A stretch of DNA of 24,849 bases from JBBRQP01 sp038226175 (GCA_038226175.1 JBBRQP010000046.1:1-24849); one strand, 5' to 3'. Numbered from the stretch's first letter, positions 7,416 to 15,662 are shown. The notes: generated from the sequence alone by a model not told the origin. A program made the numbers and translations.

Positions 7416-9182
7416 TTATTTTCTCACTAAAAAGTTACCTAAAACCAACGTATCTAAGCCAGAACGACTAAAAGTACTATAAGCATCGGCGGGTGAAGTG
7501 ACGATAGGTTCGCCGCGTAGATTGAAGCTGGTATTGAGAATTAACGGCGTTCCTGTGACTTCGGCAAATTTGCTGATCAGACGGTGGTAGCGGGGATTGG
7601 TGGCTTGCACAACGGTTTGTAAGCGTCCAGAACCATCAACATGGGTAATAGCGGGTACTTCCGCTTGCTTTTCGGGACGCACAGGACACACCATCAACAT
7701 AAATCGAGCTGGCAAATAATTATTGACCTGTGGAAAAATGAAATATTCTTCTGCTCGTTCTGCCAATATCGAGGGTGCAAAGGGACGAAAAGGCTCTCGA
7801 AACTTAATTTTAACATTGACGATTTCACGCATCGCTGTCGAGCGCGGACTCGCAATAATAGACCGATTGCCTAAAGCTCTAGGTCCCCATTCAAACCTGC
7901 CTTGAAACCAACCAATAACTTTATCTGAACATAAGTCTTTAGTAACTTCATCTAAGAGCTGTTCTTCATTATTAAAATAACTAAATATAATCTTCTCACG
8001 GGTCAAAAAATTCCGGATCTGTATGTCATCATAACTTTTACCCCAGTAGGCATGATCCATCACAAAGTTGCGTGGATTTTGCTGCACTGTGTTGTAGACA
8101 TAGAGCGCGGCACCGATGGCACCCCCCGCATCACCCGCCGCCGGTTGAATATAAATCTGTTCAAAAGGGGTCTCCTGCAATAACCGATAATTAGCCACAG
8201 AATTAAGGGCGACGCCGCCTGCCAAACAAAGATTAGTTAATCCTGTACGTTGATGGAGTGCTCTTACTAAATGTAGTAAGACCTCTTCGGTGACCAGTTG
8301 GATACTGCTGGCAATATCGGCGTAATACTGACAGCGGGCTAGCTCCTGCTCAGTGGCAGGTGGTTCACCGAGAGCTAGTCCTGTGCGTGTAGTCACAAAC
8401 CGACTTTCTGGTGAGCGCGGTTCACCAAAACTTTCGATAAATAAAGTAGTAAAACTTTTGGTCGTACTATATTGCCAACTAAAATAACGCAGATCAAGGG
8501 TGAATGAGCCATCAGGAGCTAGATTAATCAATTTCCAAATCTTATCTACATATTTGGGTTGACCATAGGGTGCCATGCCCATGACTTTATATTCCCCTTC
8601 ATTAACTTCAAAGCCCAAAAAAGCCGTAAAAGCCGAATAGAGTAACCCCAAGGAATGGGGAAAATGAATTTCGCCCTTGAGGTCTAGGTGATGGTCTTTG
8701 CCTTCACCCCAAGAACAGGTTGCCCACTCACCAACCCCATCGACAGTGAGGATCGCAGCTTGTGCAAATGGCGAACACAAAAAAGCCGAAGCCGCATGGG
8801 AAAGATGATGTTCACTAAATAATATTTTTTCTGGAACAATCGTTAGCTGATTGGCAATCGTTGATTTGACCCAGAGTTTATCTTTGATCCAAGTGAGCAT
8901 AGCTTTGGAGAAGACATTGACTGCTTGCGGAAAATTAGCGAGTTGGGTGAGTAATAAGCGTTCAAATTTTAGTAAAGGCTTTTCGTAAAACACCACATAA
9001 TCAAGATCATCGACACTAATTGCAGCTTGCTCTAAACAAAACTGTATCGCCAACAACGGGAAACTGCTGTCATGTTTACGGCGACTAAAGCGTTCCTCTT
9101 CAGCGCAAGAAACGACCTGTCCATCTATGACTAATGCGGCAGCCGCATCATGATAAAAACAAGAGATTCCGAGAATACGCAT
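7416..9182 (-). CDS. NodU/CmcH-type carbamoyltransferase
   Basis: A large O-carbamoyltransferase of the NodU/CmcH/TobZ family, which makes carbamoyl-adenylate from carbamoyl phosphate and ATP and moves the carbamoyl group to a hydroxyl of a sugar or natural product. The N-terminal Kae1-like domain begins MRILGISCFYHDAAAALV; the metal-binding HHLSHA motif follows near residue 125-130. The ASKHA glycine motif CLAGGVALNSVANY and a C-terminal domain with GPRALGNRSI and LNTSFNLRGEPIV complete the family pattern. I chose ATG 9182, because the family starts at MRILG; an in-frame ATG at 9206 would add 8 Pro/His-rich residues. Length (588) is normal. No glycosyltransferase or biosynthetic cluster is adjacent, so the acceptor is unknown. 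Confidence 0.9.
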   Translation of the reverse strand: MRILGISCFYHDAAAALVIDGQVVSCAEEERFSRRKHDSSFPLLAIQFCLEQAAISVDDLDYVVFYEKPLLKFERLLLTQLANFPQAVNVFSKAMLTWIKDKLWVKSTIANQLTIVPEKILFSEHHLSHAASAFLCSPFAQAAILTVDGVGEWATCSWGEGKDHHLDLKGEIHFPHSLGLLYSAFTAFLGFEVNEGEYKVMGMAPYGQPKYVDKIWKLINLAPDGSFTLDLRYFSWQYSTTKSFTTLFIESFGEPRSPESRFVTTRTGLALGEPPATEQELARCQYYADIASSIQLVTEEVLLHLVRALHQRTGLTNLCLAGGVALNSVANYRLLQETPFEQIYIQPAAGDAGGAIGAALYVYNTVQQNPRNFVMDHAYWGKSYDDIQIRNFLTREKIIFSYFNNEEQLLDEVTKDLCSDKVIGWFQGRFEWGPRALGNRSIIASPRSTAMREIVNVKIKFREPFRPFAPSILAERAEEYFIFPQVNNYLPARFMLMVCPVRPEKQAEVPAITHVDGSGRLQTVVQATNPRYHRLISKFAEVTGTPLILNTSFNLRGEPIVTSPADAYSTFSRSGLDTLVLGNFLVRK

Positions 9183-9316
9183 CCGGGCTGGGTGGGGTGG
9201 GTGCATTGTTCAATATATTACGACCTTCTGTAACGTTTGATTACAGTTAAGGTGCAAACTTTGACCAAAACCCGAGTAGTTGGTTAGGCTGATTTTGACC
9301 GCTGATAGGCACGATC

Positions 9317-9586
9317 ATGACATGGTTTCCTCTAGTATGTGCAGCAGTGCTCTGGGGCGTTTTAGTGTGTTTGTTGTGGGATGCCGTTTGTTGGATACGC
9401 CAGACTAAATTGAATCTCCAACGTCAGTTTGCTGTCCCTTGTCATCGTTGCCGTTATGCTAATCCCGATTATCGTTATCTCAAATGCACGGTTAATCCCC
9501 AAGGTGCTTTTTCGGAAGCGGCGCTCGGTTGTGGAGATTTTCGGGCCGAAGAAGAAACTTTTGCCTCACGTAACGCGCTTCACTAG
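9317..9586 (+). CDS. Small membrane-anchored Cys-rich protein, cyanobacterial conserved hypothetical
   Basis: An 89-residue protein with one N-terminal transmembrane helix (about 3-27) followed by a cytosolic or lumenal segment with four spaced cysteines: CHRC at about 42-45, then YLKC near 55 and LGCGDF near 72. The pattern CxxC-x(10)-C-x(16)-C could bind a metal ion or a cluster. I recall similar short cyanobacterial proteins with PCxRCR/QY...YLKCAVHP...CxDY and no assigned function. Start ATG 9317 is preceded by a weak GATAGG. The gene is divergent from the carbamoyltransferase and 74 bp before the LptA-like gene. The overlapping 9429-9761 frame is a shadow. Confidence 0.75.
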   Translation: MTWFPLVCAAVLWGVLVCLLWDAVCWIRQTKLNLQRQFAVPCHRCRYANPDYRYLKCTVNPQGAFSEAALGCGDFRAEEETFASRNALH

Positions 9587-9660
9587 CAATAAAATATCAG
9601 AATCAAACGAACCTACTGATTTTTTGCTACAGTCAAAATACTTAGACTGTCGGTATTACA

Positions 9661-10359
9661 GTGGCACCGCTCCAAAAATTGGTTCAAGGATTAGGACTTT
9701 TGCTGGTAACTGCAACGGTGGTAGCCGCCCAAACCAAAGGCAGTCTAACCATCAAAGCTGATCTGCAAGAGGCTAATTCCATAACTGGTGTGGTCACAGC
9801 GCGTGGTAATGTCCATGTTGACTATCCGGCGCGACAGTTGAGTGCGACCGCGCAGCAAGGTTTTTATGAGGAAAAAAAACAAACTATTACCCTCATTGGC
9901 AATGTGATTATTATCCAAAAAGGTCACAATCAAATTCAGGCTAATAAAGTCACCTACTTTCTTAGTGAAGACCGGATTAAAGCCGAACCCCAGGCCGGGC
10001 AACAGGTCAATGGTACCTATGTGATCTCCGCTAAAACCCAAGATACAACTGTGATCACCGCTGATAGCCAAGAAGCCAACACCACCAGCGGCATCGTCGT
10101 CGCAACGGGTAATGTGCATCTCGATTACCCAGCCCGTCAGATGACAGCCACATCCCAAAAAGCCACCTATAGCGATAAAGCCCGCACGATTGTGATGCAA
10201 GGTGATGTCTCAGTTTTACAAAAAGGCGGCAATACCCTACAAGCCGAATCAGTTACTTACGACCTTGTCCAGAGTCGTTTTTTGGCTTCACCAAGTAACG
10301 GCAAACAAGTACGCGGTGTTTATAACTTGCCTGAGGCTCAAGCTAAGCCCGCATCCTAA
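9661..10359 (+). CDS. LptA/OstA-like periplasmic protein with two tandem repeats
   Basis: A 232-residue protein with an N-terminal signal peptide (about 1-24, ending VVAAQ) and two consecutive LptA/OstA-type beta units. Unit 1 (about 30-118) and unit 2 (about 122-226) share the order ADxQEANxxxG(V/I)V, A(R/T)GNVH(V/L)DYPARQ, QKG and QVxGxY. Two OstA units in one chain would build a beta-jellyroll bridge for lipopolysaccharide or another lipid to cross the periplasm; classical LptA has one such region of similar total length. The start is GTG 9661, immediately before the signal peptide, without a strong ribosome site; a 6-bp inverted repeat (9629-9634 with 9645-9650) lies just upstream. LptB is not adjacent. 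Role in envelope lipid transport is inferred from fold. Confidence 0.8.
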   Translation: MAPLQKLVQGLGLLLVTATVVAAQTKGSLTIKADLQEANSITGVVTARGNVHVDYPARQLSATAQQGFYEEKKQTITLIGNVIIIQKGHNQIQANKVTYFLSEDRIKAEPQAGQQVNGTYVISAKTQDTTVITADSQEANTTSGIVVATGNVHLDYPARQMTATSQKATYSDKARTIVMQGDVSVLQKGGNTLQAESVTYDLVQSRFLASPSNGKQVRGVYNLPEAQAKPAS

Positions 10360-10386
10360 AACCTCAGTGGCTATCTTCAGTACTGT

Positions 10387-10414
10387 TTGAGCTTGTGGCT
10401 GTAGGCGTTAAGAT
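10387..10414 (+). promoter_or_regulatory. Possible sigma70-type promoter for guaB3-ndhM
   Basis: TTGAGC at 10387-10392 and TAAGAT at 10409-10414 are 16 bp apart. Transcription would begin near 10421, which is past the first ATG (10418) and so favours the GTG at 10445 as the translation start. The -10 box matches only 4 of 6 positions. Confidence 0.3.
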
Positions 10415-10444
10415 AGTATGAATACATTTTTTTGGGCTACTGCG

Positions 10445-11611
10445 GTGGAAATTTCCCTTGGTCGTGGTCGTATGGCGCGTCGTGCCTATGGTATTGATGA
10501 GATTGCTTTGGTTCCCGGTCACGGTACCTTAGACCCGCAACTGACCGACACTTATTGGGAAATCGGCGGGATTGAGCGGGAAATTCCGATTTTAGCTAGT
10601 GCAATGGATAGTGTGGTCGATGTGGCTGCGGCGATCCGCCTGAGTGAATTGGGCGCGATTGGGGTTCTAAATTTACAGGGGGTGCAGACGCGCTATGCCG
10701 ACCCAGAAGCTCTTTTGGCCGAAATCGCTAGTGTTAGCCGGGATGAATATGTGCCGTTAATGCAAAAACTATATCAAGCACCAATTCAACCGGAGCTGGT
10801 CACCAAGCGGATTCAGGCGATCAAACAAGCGGGTGCCATTGCAGCGGTTAGCAGTACACCTCAGGATGCGGAGTTTTTAGGTAAATTGGCCGCAGAAGCT
10901 GGAGCAGATTTATTTTTTGTCCAATCTACCGTGATCTCGACAGCGCATTTATCACCGCAGGGCGTAACGCCATTGGACTTAGCGCGATTTATCCAAGCAA
11001 TGCCGATTCCGGTGATTGTCGGTAACTGTGTCACCTATGAGGTCGCCCTTGACTTGATGAAAGCTGGTGCCTGTGGTCTTTTGGTAGGAATCGGGCCGGG
11101 AGCTGCGTGTACCTCACGCGGCGTTTTGGGCGTGGGTATTCCCCAAGCCACCGCGATTGCCGATTGTGCAGCGGCCCGTGAGGATTATCAGGTAGCAACG
11201 GGACGTTATGTGCCCGTGATTGCTGATGGCGGTTTAGTCACGGGGGGTGATATTTGTAAAAGTTTGGCCTCGGGTGCAGATGCTGTGATGATTGGTTCAC
11301 CCTTCGCACGGGCTGAAGGCGCACCAGGACAAGGCTTTCACTGGGGTATGGCGACACCGAGTCCAGTGTTGCCGCGTGGTACCCGCATCAAAGTTGGTAC
11401 CACGGGTACGCTCAAAGAAATTTTGCGCGGCCCAGCCCGACTCGATGACGGTACCCACAACTTACTTGGCGCCCTCAAAACTGCCATGGGGACCCTAGGC
11501 GCCAAAAATCTGCGTGAGATGCAAAAAGTAGAGATCGTGATCGCACCGTCTCTACTGACTGAGGGCAAAGTTTATCAAAAAGCCCAACAGTTAGGCATGG
11601 GTAAATCCTAA
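10445..11611 (+). CDS. guaB3: GuaB3-type IMP dehydrogenase-related protein
   Basis: A TIM-barrel protein of the IMPDH/GMP reductase superfamily, GuaB3 group, without the CBS (Bateman) insert of ordinary GuaB. Evidence: the start (V)EISLGRGRMARRAYGIDEIALVP, the NAD-site segment ILASAMDSVVDV, the phosphate loop IADGG, and the catalytic Cys in GIGPGAACTSRG (Cys222 with this start). GuaB3 is typical of cyanobacteria and actinobacteria, and is thought to oxidise IMP to XMP in guanine nucleotide synthesis. The family starts a few residues before IGRG, so I chose GTG 10445; ATG 10418 would add nine unconserved residues. Length is 388, as usual. The stop at 11611 runs into the ndhM ribosome site, so both are likely in one transcript. 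Confidence 0.9.
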   Translation: MEISLGRGRMARRAYGIDEIALVPGHGTLDPQLTDTYWEIGGIEREIPILASAMDSVVDVAAAIRLSELGAIGVLNLQGVQTRYADPEALLAEIASVSRDEYVPLMQKLYQAPIQPELVTKRIQAIKQAGAIAAVSSTPQDAEFLGKLAAEAGADLFFVQSTVISTAHLSPQGVTPLDLARFIQAMPIPVIVGNCVTYEVALDLMKAGACGLLVGIGPGAACTSRGVLGVGIPQATAIADCAAAREDYQVATGRYVPVIADGGLVTGGDICKSLASGADAVMIGSPFARAEGAPGQGFHWGMATPSPVLPRGTRIKVGTTGTLKEILRGPARLDDGTHNLLGALKTAMGTLGAKNLREMQKVEIVIAPSLLTEGKVYQKAQQLGMGKS

Positions 11612-11615
11612 GGAG
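11610..11615 (+). promoter_or_regulatory. Ribosome binding site of ndhM
   Basis: AAGGAG sits 8 nt before ATG 11624 and overlaps the guaB3 stop codon. It fixes the first of two close ATGs (11624 rather than 11630) as the likely start. Confidence 0.7.
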
Positions 11616-11623
11616 CACACAAA

Positions 11624-11947
11624 ATGTTGATGTCCGTAACCCGTCATATTCACATTTTCGCAGGCAAAATCATCGGTGAAGACCGCATCGATGATGACCA
11701 CACCTTGACCTTAGATATTGATTCGGATAACGAATTTATCTGGCCCGAAGCGGCTTTGACCAAAGTTCGCCAAGCCTTTGACCTTTTGATTGCGCAATAC
11801 GCCGGAGCCGACCTCACGGAATATAACCTGCGGCGGATTGGTTCTGACCTCGAACATTTGGTGCGCACCATGCTCCAAGCTGGAGAGATCACTTATAACC
11901 TCGAACATCGCGCTGTTAACTACAGTATGGGTCGTCCGCGCTTGTGA
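11624..11947 (+). CDS. ndhM: NAD(P)H-quinone oxidoreductase subunit M (NdhM)
   Basis: A 107-residue oxygenic-photosynthesis-specific subunit of the thylakoid NDH-1 complex, which drives cyclic electron flow and respiration. NdhM is a peripheral subunit of the hydrophilic arm with no membrane segment. The match is strong along the whole length: TRHIHIFAGKI at the start, LTLDIDSDNEFIWPE, EYNLRRIGSDLEHLVR and the C-terminal NYSMGRPRL, all hallmarks of cyanobacterial and chloroplast NdhM. The length is as in other cyanobacteria. It follows guaB3 by 12 bp and converges on ubiD; the pairing with a purine gene looks incidental. Confidence 0.95.
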   Translation: MLMSVTRHIHIFAGKIIGEDRIDDDHTLTLDIDSDNEFIWPEAALTKVRQAFDLLIAQYAGADLTEYNLRRIGSDLEHLVRTMLQAGEITYNLEHRAVNYSMGRPRL

Positions 11948-12042
11948 AGAGCAGCTTCTGTTTCCCAAATCTAGCCTTACCTCAACTCAATTTATGACAC
12001 GTTCACTGAGAGTGCGCTGCTTCCCCATTGCTCAAAGAGAGA

Positions 12043-13551
12043 TTACCTCGAATAACCCCAAGCCTTGGGATCGACTTGGTTGAGCTTAATATCATCTAGG
12101 CCATATTCAGCCCAGCGCCGACTGACCGCTGCTTTGGTTGCTTCATCCATGATCAGCGGTTCTCCCCAAGCATGATCGGTTTCTGGGGGGATTTTGGTGG
12201 TGGCATCAATACCCATGCGCGCGCCCAAGCCGAGTTTTTCGCAGGCAAAATCGAGACTATCAAAAGGGGTGTCTTCGAGGATAAACACATCACGGGCTGG
12301 GTCAACTTTTGAGGCAATTGCCCAAACCACCTGGGAAGGGTCACGAATATCAATATCCTGATCGACAACCACGACAAATTTGGTATAGGTAAATTGCACC
12401 AGCGCGGTCCAAAAGGCCAAAGCAGCACGACGGGCTTGACCAGGATAGGATTTTTTAATCGAAATCACCGCTAACTTGTAACTCAGTGCATCCATTGGCA
12501 AAAAGAAATCAATAATTTCAGGAACCTGTTGGCGGAGGAGCGGCGTATAAATTCGATTGAGAGCAATGGCGATCATCGCTTCTTCTTTGGGCGGACGACC
12601 CGAAAAAGTTGCCAGATAAATCGGATTCTGGCGATGGGTCATCAAATGCACATCAATAACTGGTGAAGGCTCTGGTAAACCGTAGTAGCCCATATGATCC
12701 CCAAAAGGCCCATCAATGGCGGTATTACCGGGCGTAATCGTACCCTCAAGGATGATTTCAGCCATCGCGGGTACCAGCAGGTCAGAAGTCCGGCATTTGG
12801 TTAGTTTGACCCCTTCGCCGCCGTAGAGACCCGCAAAAAGCCATTCTGAGAGTTCGACGGGAATGGGCGTTGCCGCAGCCAAAATCAACAGCGGATCAAC
12901 TCCAATCGCAATCGCAATCGGCATCTTTTGACCACGTTCTGCCCACTTACGCAAATGCCGTGCGCCGCCTCGCACAGAGAGCCAATGCACGGTCATCGTA
13001 TTAGCTGATTGATATTGCAGCCGATAAATACCGACATTAGGGGTATTGTCTTCGGGGTCAACGGTCATCACCAGCCCCATGGTGATATTGCGTCCGGCAT
13101 CTTGAGGCCAAGGCTGGAGCATCGGAATCAGGTTCAAATCGACAGCAGCCTGATCGAGGACAACTTCTTGGCAAGGAGCATTAAACAGTACCCGTCCTGG
13201 TTTAGCCTTGAGTACATCTAGGAGTAAAGGTGCAAATTCGGCGAGTCCTTTGAGATTACGGGGTGGGCGGGGCTTCTGGAGTTTGCCTAATTTTTCGCCT
13301 AGGTCTTCAAGTTGTTGTTGGTTCTCAAGTCCCATCGACCACACCACGCGCTCAACAGTGCCTAGCAGATTGACGGCAACTGGAAATTTTGCGCCTTTGA
13401 CGTTTTCAAATAATAGAGCCGGTCCACCACAGCGCAACATCCGGTCAGCAATTTCAGTTATTTCGAGTTTTGCCTCGACGGGAGCCGTAATGCGGCGCAA
13501 TTGTCCGCGTTTTTCGACAAGTTGGATAAAGCTACGTAGGTCACGGGTCAC
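12043..13551 (-). CDS. ubiD: UbiD-family prenylated-FMN decarboxylase
   Basis: A 502-residue UbiD decarboxylase. In cyanobacteria this family is assigned to decarboxylation of the prenylated 4-hydroxybenzoate intermediate on the way to plastoquinone, with prenylated FMN made by UbiX. Sequence signs: DLRSFIQLVEKRGQLRRI at the N-terminus, GGPALLFENVKG, a central split-barrel region with DGPFGDHMGYYG (about 283-295), then the C-terminal part with VVVVDQDIDIRDPSQV and SKVDPARDVF. The ERxx-like acid/base residues are plausible but I did not align them. Start ATG 13551 fits the family. It is convergent with ndhM (95-bp gap) and divergent from the sulfotransferase. UbiX is not in the window. Confidence 0.92.
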   Translation of the reverse strand: MTRDLRSFIQLVEKRGQLRRITAPVEAKLEITEIADRMLRCGGPALLFENVKGAKFPVAVNLLGTVERVVWSMGLENQQQLEDLGEKLGKLQKPRPPRNLKGLAEFAPLLLDVLKAKPGRVLFNAPCQEVVLDQAAVDLNLIPMLQPWPQDAGRNITMGLVMTVDPEDNTPNVGIYRLQYQSANTMTVHWLSVRGGARHLRKWAERGQKMPIAIAIGVDPLLILAAATPIPVELSEWLFAGLYGGEGVKLTKCRTSDLLVPAMAEIILEGTITPGNTAIDGPFGDHMGYYGLPEPSPVIDVHLMTHRQNPIYLATFSGRPPKEEAMIAIALNRIYTPLLRQQVPEIIDFFLPMDALSYKLAVISIKKSYPGQARRAALAFWTALVQFTYTKFVVVVDQDIDIRDPSQVVWAIASKVDPARDVFILEDTPFDSLDFACEKLGLGARMGIDATTKIPPETDHAWGEPLIMDEATKAAVSRRWAEYGLDDIKLNQVDPKAWGYSR

Positions 13552-13727
13552 AGGCTCAACTCAGACTTTTTTCCATCTTAGGCGTATCTACGGCGAACGG
13601 ACTGTCAGCGGCATATTTTTGTTGATATGAACGTTTGTCAGGTAAATCAACGTCTAGTATTAGCAAGCCCTCAAGTTGACAAGTTTGAATTACTAGTTTT
13701 AGTGCATGAAGTCACACATATTTTCTT

Positions 13728-13733
13728 GGGAGG
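13728..13733 (+). promoter_or_regulatory. Ribosome binding site that sets the sulfotransferase start
   Basis: GGGAGG ends 4 nt before ATG 13738. The upstream in-frame ATG 13627 has no such site, and its 37 extra residues are outside the conserved domain, so 13738 is the better start. Confidence 0.65.
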
Positions 13734-13737
13734 AAAT

Positions 13738-14655
13738 ATGCAGCAATTACAACAGCAAGCCTTAGATATCAGCCAATCTAATAGTAGAGGAAAATATTCT
13801 ACAGATCAGGTAAGTTCGTCTATTCGCGCAGAACCTCTTTTAGTTTTCTTACACATTCCCAAAACGGGTGGAACTACTTTAGAACGCATACTTGATCGTC
13901 AATATGGGCGCAATCGCGGCTTGCGGGTTAATAGTCTCAAGCAACTATTAGAAGTACAATCTGTGTTAAATCAGAGTACTACCAAATTTATCAAAGGTCA
14001 TCTCAATTTATCGATTATTCAAGACCAATGCCAGGGTCATCTTTGTCAGTATCTAACCCTCCTGCGTCACCCGGTTGATCGGGTCATTTCCTATTACTAT
14101 TTTATGTTTAGTAAACCGCATCTTTATAATCACTATCCCCTACATCAGTATATTTATACCCAAAAAATCAGTTTGCGTGAGTATGTGATGAGTGAGCTTT
14201 CGACAGAGGCTCATAATCTACAGGTGACTATGTTAGCGACTGAAGATCAGAATTTGACCCCTTTAGAAAGTGCCCAGCGGCATCTTAGAGAGACCTTTTC
14301 TGCGTTCGGTTTACTTGAATACTTTGATACTTCTTTGCTGCTTTGCAGTCATAGGTTTAATTGGCGTGTCCCTCTATATGCCAAAGAAAATCAGACCCTA
14401 GCGCGACCGTTATTACAAGATGTACCCCGCGAAATCATCCGTGTGCTAGAGCAGAAAAATAGTCTAGATCTTGAGTTTTACGCCTATGCCGAGCAACTTT
14501 TTCAGGAACGTCTAGCCCAACAGCTTCCGGCAAGTTTTGCAGCAGAATTAGCTCAATTTCGTCAAATGAACAATTTGTATCGTCAGATTTATCCGTACTA
14601 TGCCCTAGCTAGTCAAACAAAAAATTACTTGCTCCAACAACTGCGAAGAAGTTAA
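13738..14655 (+). CDS. PAPS-dependent sulfotransferase family protein
   Basis: With the start at ATG 13738 the protein has 305 residues. It is a sulfotransferase of the type seen in heparan and chondroitin O-sulfotransferases (Sulfotransfer_2-like) and transfers sulfate from PAPS to a sugar or other hydroxyl. The 5'-phosphosulfate loop FLHIPKTGGTTLERIL is at about 37-52 (core PKTGGTT 41-47), and the 3'-phosphate-binding motif LLRHPVDRVISYYY at about 108-121. No signal peptide or membrane segment is clear, so it may act in the cytosol on a precursor. It is a lone gene, between divergent ubiD and convergent rpsE. Its last 33 bases also form part of the rpsE terminator on the other strand. The acceptor is unknown. 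Confidence 0.85.
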   Translation: MQQLQQQALDISQSNSRGKYSTDQVSSSIRAEPLLVFLHIPKTGGTTLERILDRQYGRNRGLRVNSLKQLLEVQSVLNQSTTKFIKGHLNLSIIQDQCQGHLCQYLTLLRHPVDRVISYYYFMFSKPHLYNHYPLHQYIYTQKISLREYVMSELSTEAHNLQVTMLATEDQNLTPLESAQRHLRETFSAFGLLEYFDTSLLLCSHRFNWRVPLYAKENQTLARPLLQDVPREIIRVLEQKNSLDLEFYAYAEQLFQERLAQQLPASFAAELAQFRQMNNLYRQIYPYYALASQTKNYLLQQLRRS

Positions 14656-14666
14656 AGCAAGTAATT
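14614..14666 (-). terminator. Intrinsic terminator of rplR-rpsE
   Basis: Downstream of the rpsE stop (minus strand), AATTACTTGCT (14666-14656) pairs perfectly with AGCAAGTAATT (14633-14623), an 11-bp stem with a 22-nt loop that holds a further 4-bp pairing. TTTTGTTTG follows directly (14622-14614). This is a typical rho-independent terminator. It overlaps the 3' end of the sulfotransferase gene. Confidence 0.8.
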
Positions 14667-14678
14667 AGAATTAAGCTA

Positions 14679-15251
14679 TTACTGACTATAGAGATTGCTA
14701 ACTGGAACGCCCCGCTCATCAGCAATTTCTTTGAAGGTACGTAGTTGGCTAAGAGCATTGGTGGCAGCGCGAGCATTATTGAGAGGAGAATCAGCACCCA
14801 ACGACTTAGCCAAGACGTTTTTGACGCCAGCGAGTTCTAGTACGGTGCGCACAGCTCCCCCAGCAATTACGCCAGTACCTGCTGCAGCCGGACGGAGCAT
14901 CACTTTGGCGGCTCCCGCATCACCGGTAATCGGATGGGGAATCGAGTTTAAGCGCGTCAAAGGAACCGTGACTAAGGATTTACGGGCTTCGGTTACACCT
15001 TTTTTGACTGCGCCGATAACTTCGGAAGCTTTACCCACACCAACACCGACTTGACCTTTTTCGTTACCCAAAACCACTACGGCGCGAAAACTCAGTTTCT
15101 TACCACCTTTGACAACTTTGGTAACGCGGCGGACTTGAACAACCCGTTCTTTCCACTCACTTTCAGGCACTTGTTCGGTACGCTCGCGTTGTTTGCGGCG
15201 GCGGTCACGGTCTTTGGGCTCTCTACTCTCTTTTTGCGTTTGTTCAGCCAT
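14679..15251 (-). CDS. rpsE: 30S ribosomal protein S5
   Basis: A 190-residue S5 of the small ribosomal subunit, important for decoding accuracy. The body is standard: ERVVQVRRVTKVVKGGKKL at the start of the S5 double-strand RNA-binding fold, GNEKGQVGVGVGKA, and the C-terminal domain with GTGVIAGGAVRTVLELAG and SLGADSPLNNARAT. An N-terminal basic/acidic extension of about 35 residues (KESREPKDRDRRRKQRE) precedes it. The gene follows rplR by 15 bp, as in the usual spc order L18-S5, but rplO or rpmD does not follow; a strong terminator does. Base composition is like the neighbours. Confidence 0.97.
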   Translation of the reverse strand: MAEQTQKESREPKDRDRRRKQRERTEQVPESEWKERVVQVRRVTKVVKGGKKLSFRAVVVLGNEKGQVGVGVGKASEVIGAVKKGVTEARKSLVTVPLTRLNSIPHPITGDAGAAKVMLRPAAAGTGVIAGGAVRTVLELAGVKNVLAKSLGADSPLNNARAATNALSQLRTFKEIADERGVPVSNLYSQ

Positions 15252-15266
15252 GGGGTTTCCTAGGGA

Positions 15267-15635
15267 TTAAAATTCCAAACCTGCTTCACGGGCACCCTCA
15301 GCTACGGCGGCGACCCGACCGTGATAAGGTTTGCCACCCCGATCAAACACCACTTGCATGATGCCTTGGGCTTTGGCGCGTTCTGCAACCAATTTACCGA
15401 CTACTTTAGCCGCTTCTTGGGTCGCGGTTGTAACATCGGCTGCCTCGGCTGTGTAAGCGGCCTCAAGGGTAGAGGCAGCGGCGAGGGTATGTTGACCCGC
15501 GTCGTCAATGATTTGAGCATAAATATGCCTATTGGAGCGATACACCGCAAGACGCGGACGACCAGGGACTCCCACAATTTTGTTGCGGATGCGGTCATGG
15601 CGTTTACGGACTTGCCCTTTACGACTGAGCTTCAT
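15267..15635 (-). CDS. rplR: 50S ribosomal protein L18
   Basis: A 122-residue L18, which binds 5S rRNA in the central protuberance. Typical pieces are the basic N-terminus RKGQVRKRHDRIRNK, then GRPRLAVYRSNRHIYAQIIDD, a central helix-strand section and the C-terminal VFDRGGKPYHGRVAAVAEGAREAGLEF. Length is normal. ATG 15635 starts about 20 nt after a predicted transcription start, and no Shine-Dalgarno is evident in this short leader. In most bacteria rplF lies directly upstream; here the next gene upstream is a secreted protein unrelated to translation, so the pair rplR-rpsE is detached from the spc operon. Confidence 0.97.
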   Translation of the reverse strand: MKLSRKGQVRKRHDRIRNKIVGVPGRPRLAVYRSNRHIYAQIIDDAGQHTLAAASTLEAAYTAEAADVTTATQEAAKVVGKLVAERAKAQGIMQVVFDRGGKPYHGRVAAVAEGAREAGLEF

Positions 15636-15662
15636 GGGATGCCGAGAAATTCACAAGTTTCT

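Noticed and set aside
9429..9761. 110-codon plus-strand ORF overlapping the Cys-rich gene and LptA-like gene start
   Set aside because: The two overlapped frames have a signal or membrane helix and family features; this frame has none and crosses both.
9745..10200. 151-codon minus-strand ORF antisense to the LptA-like gene
   Set aside because: It is open only because the repeats on the plus strand avoid certain codons; no domain or start signal is visible.
13627..13737. Upstream ATG for the sulfotransferase
   Set aside because: No ribosome site, and the extra 37 residues are not part of the domain; GGGAGG before ATG 13738 decides the start.
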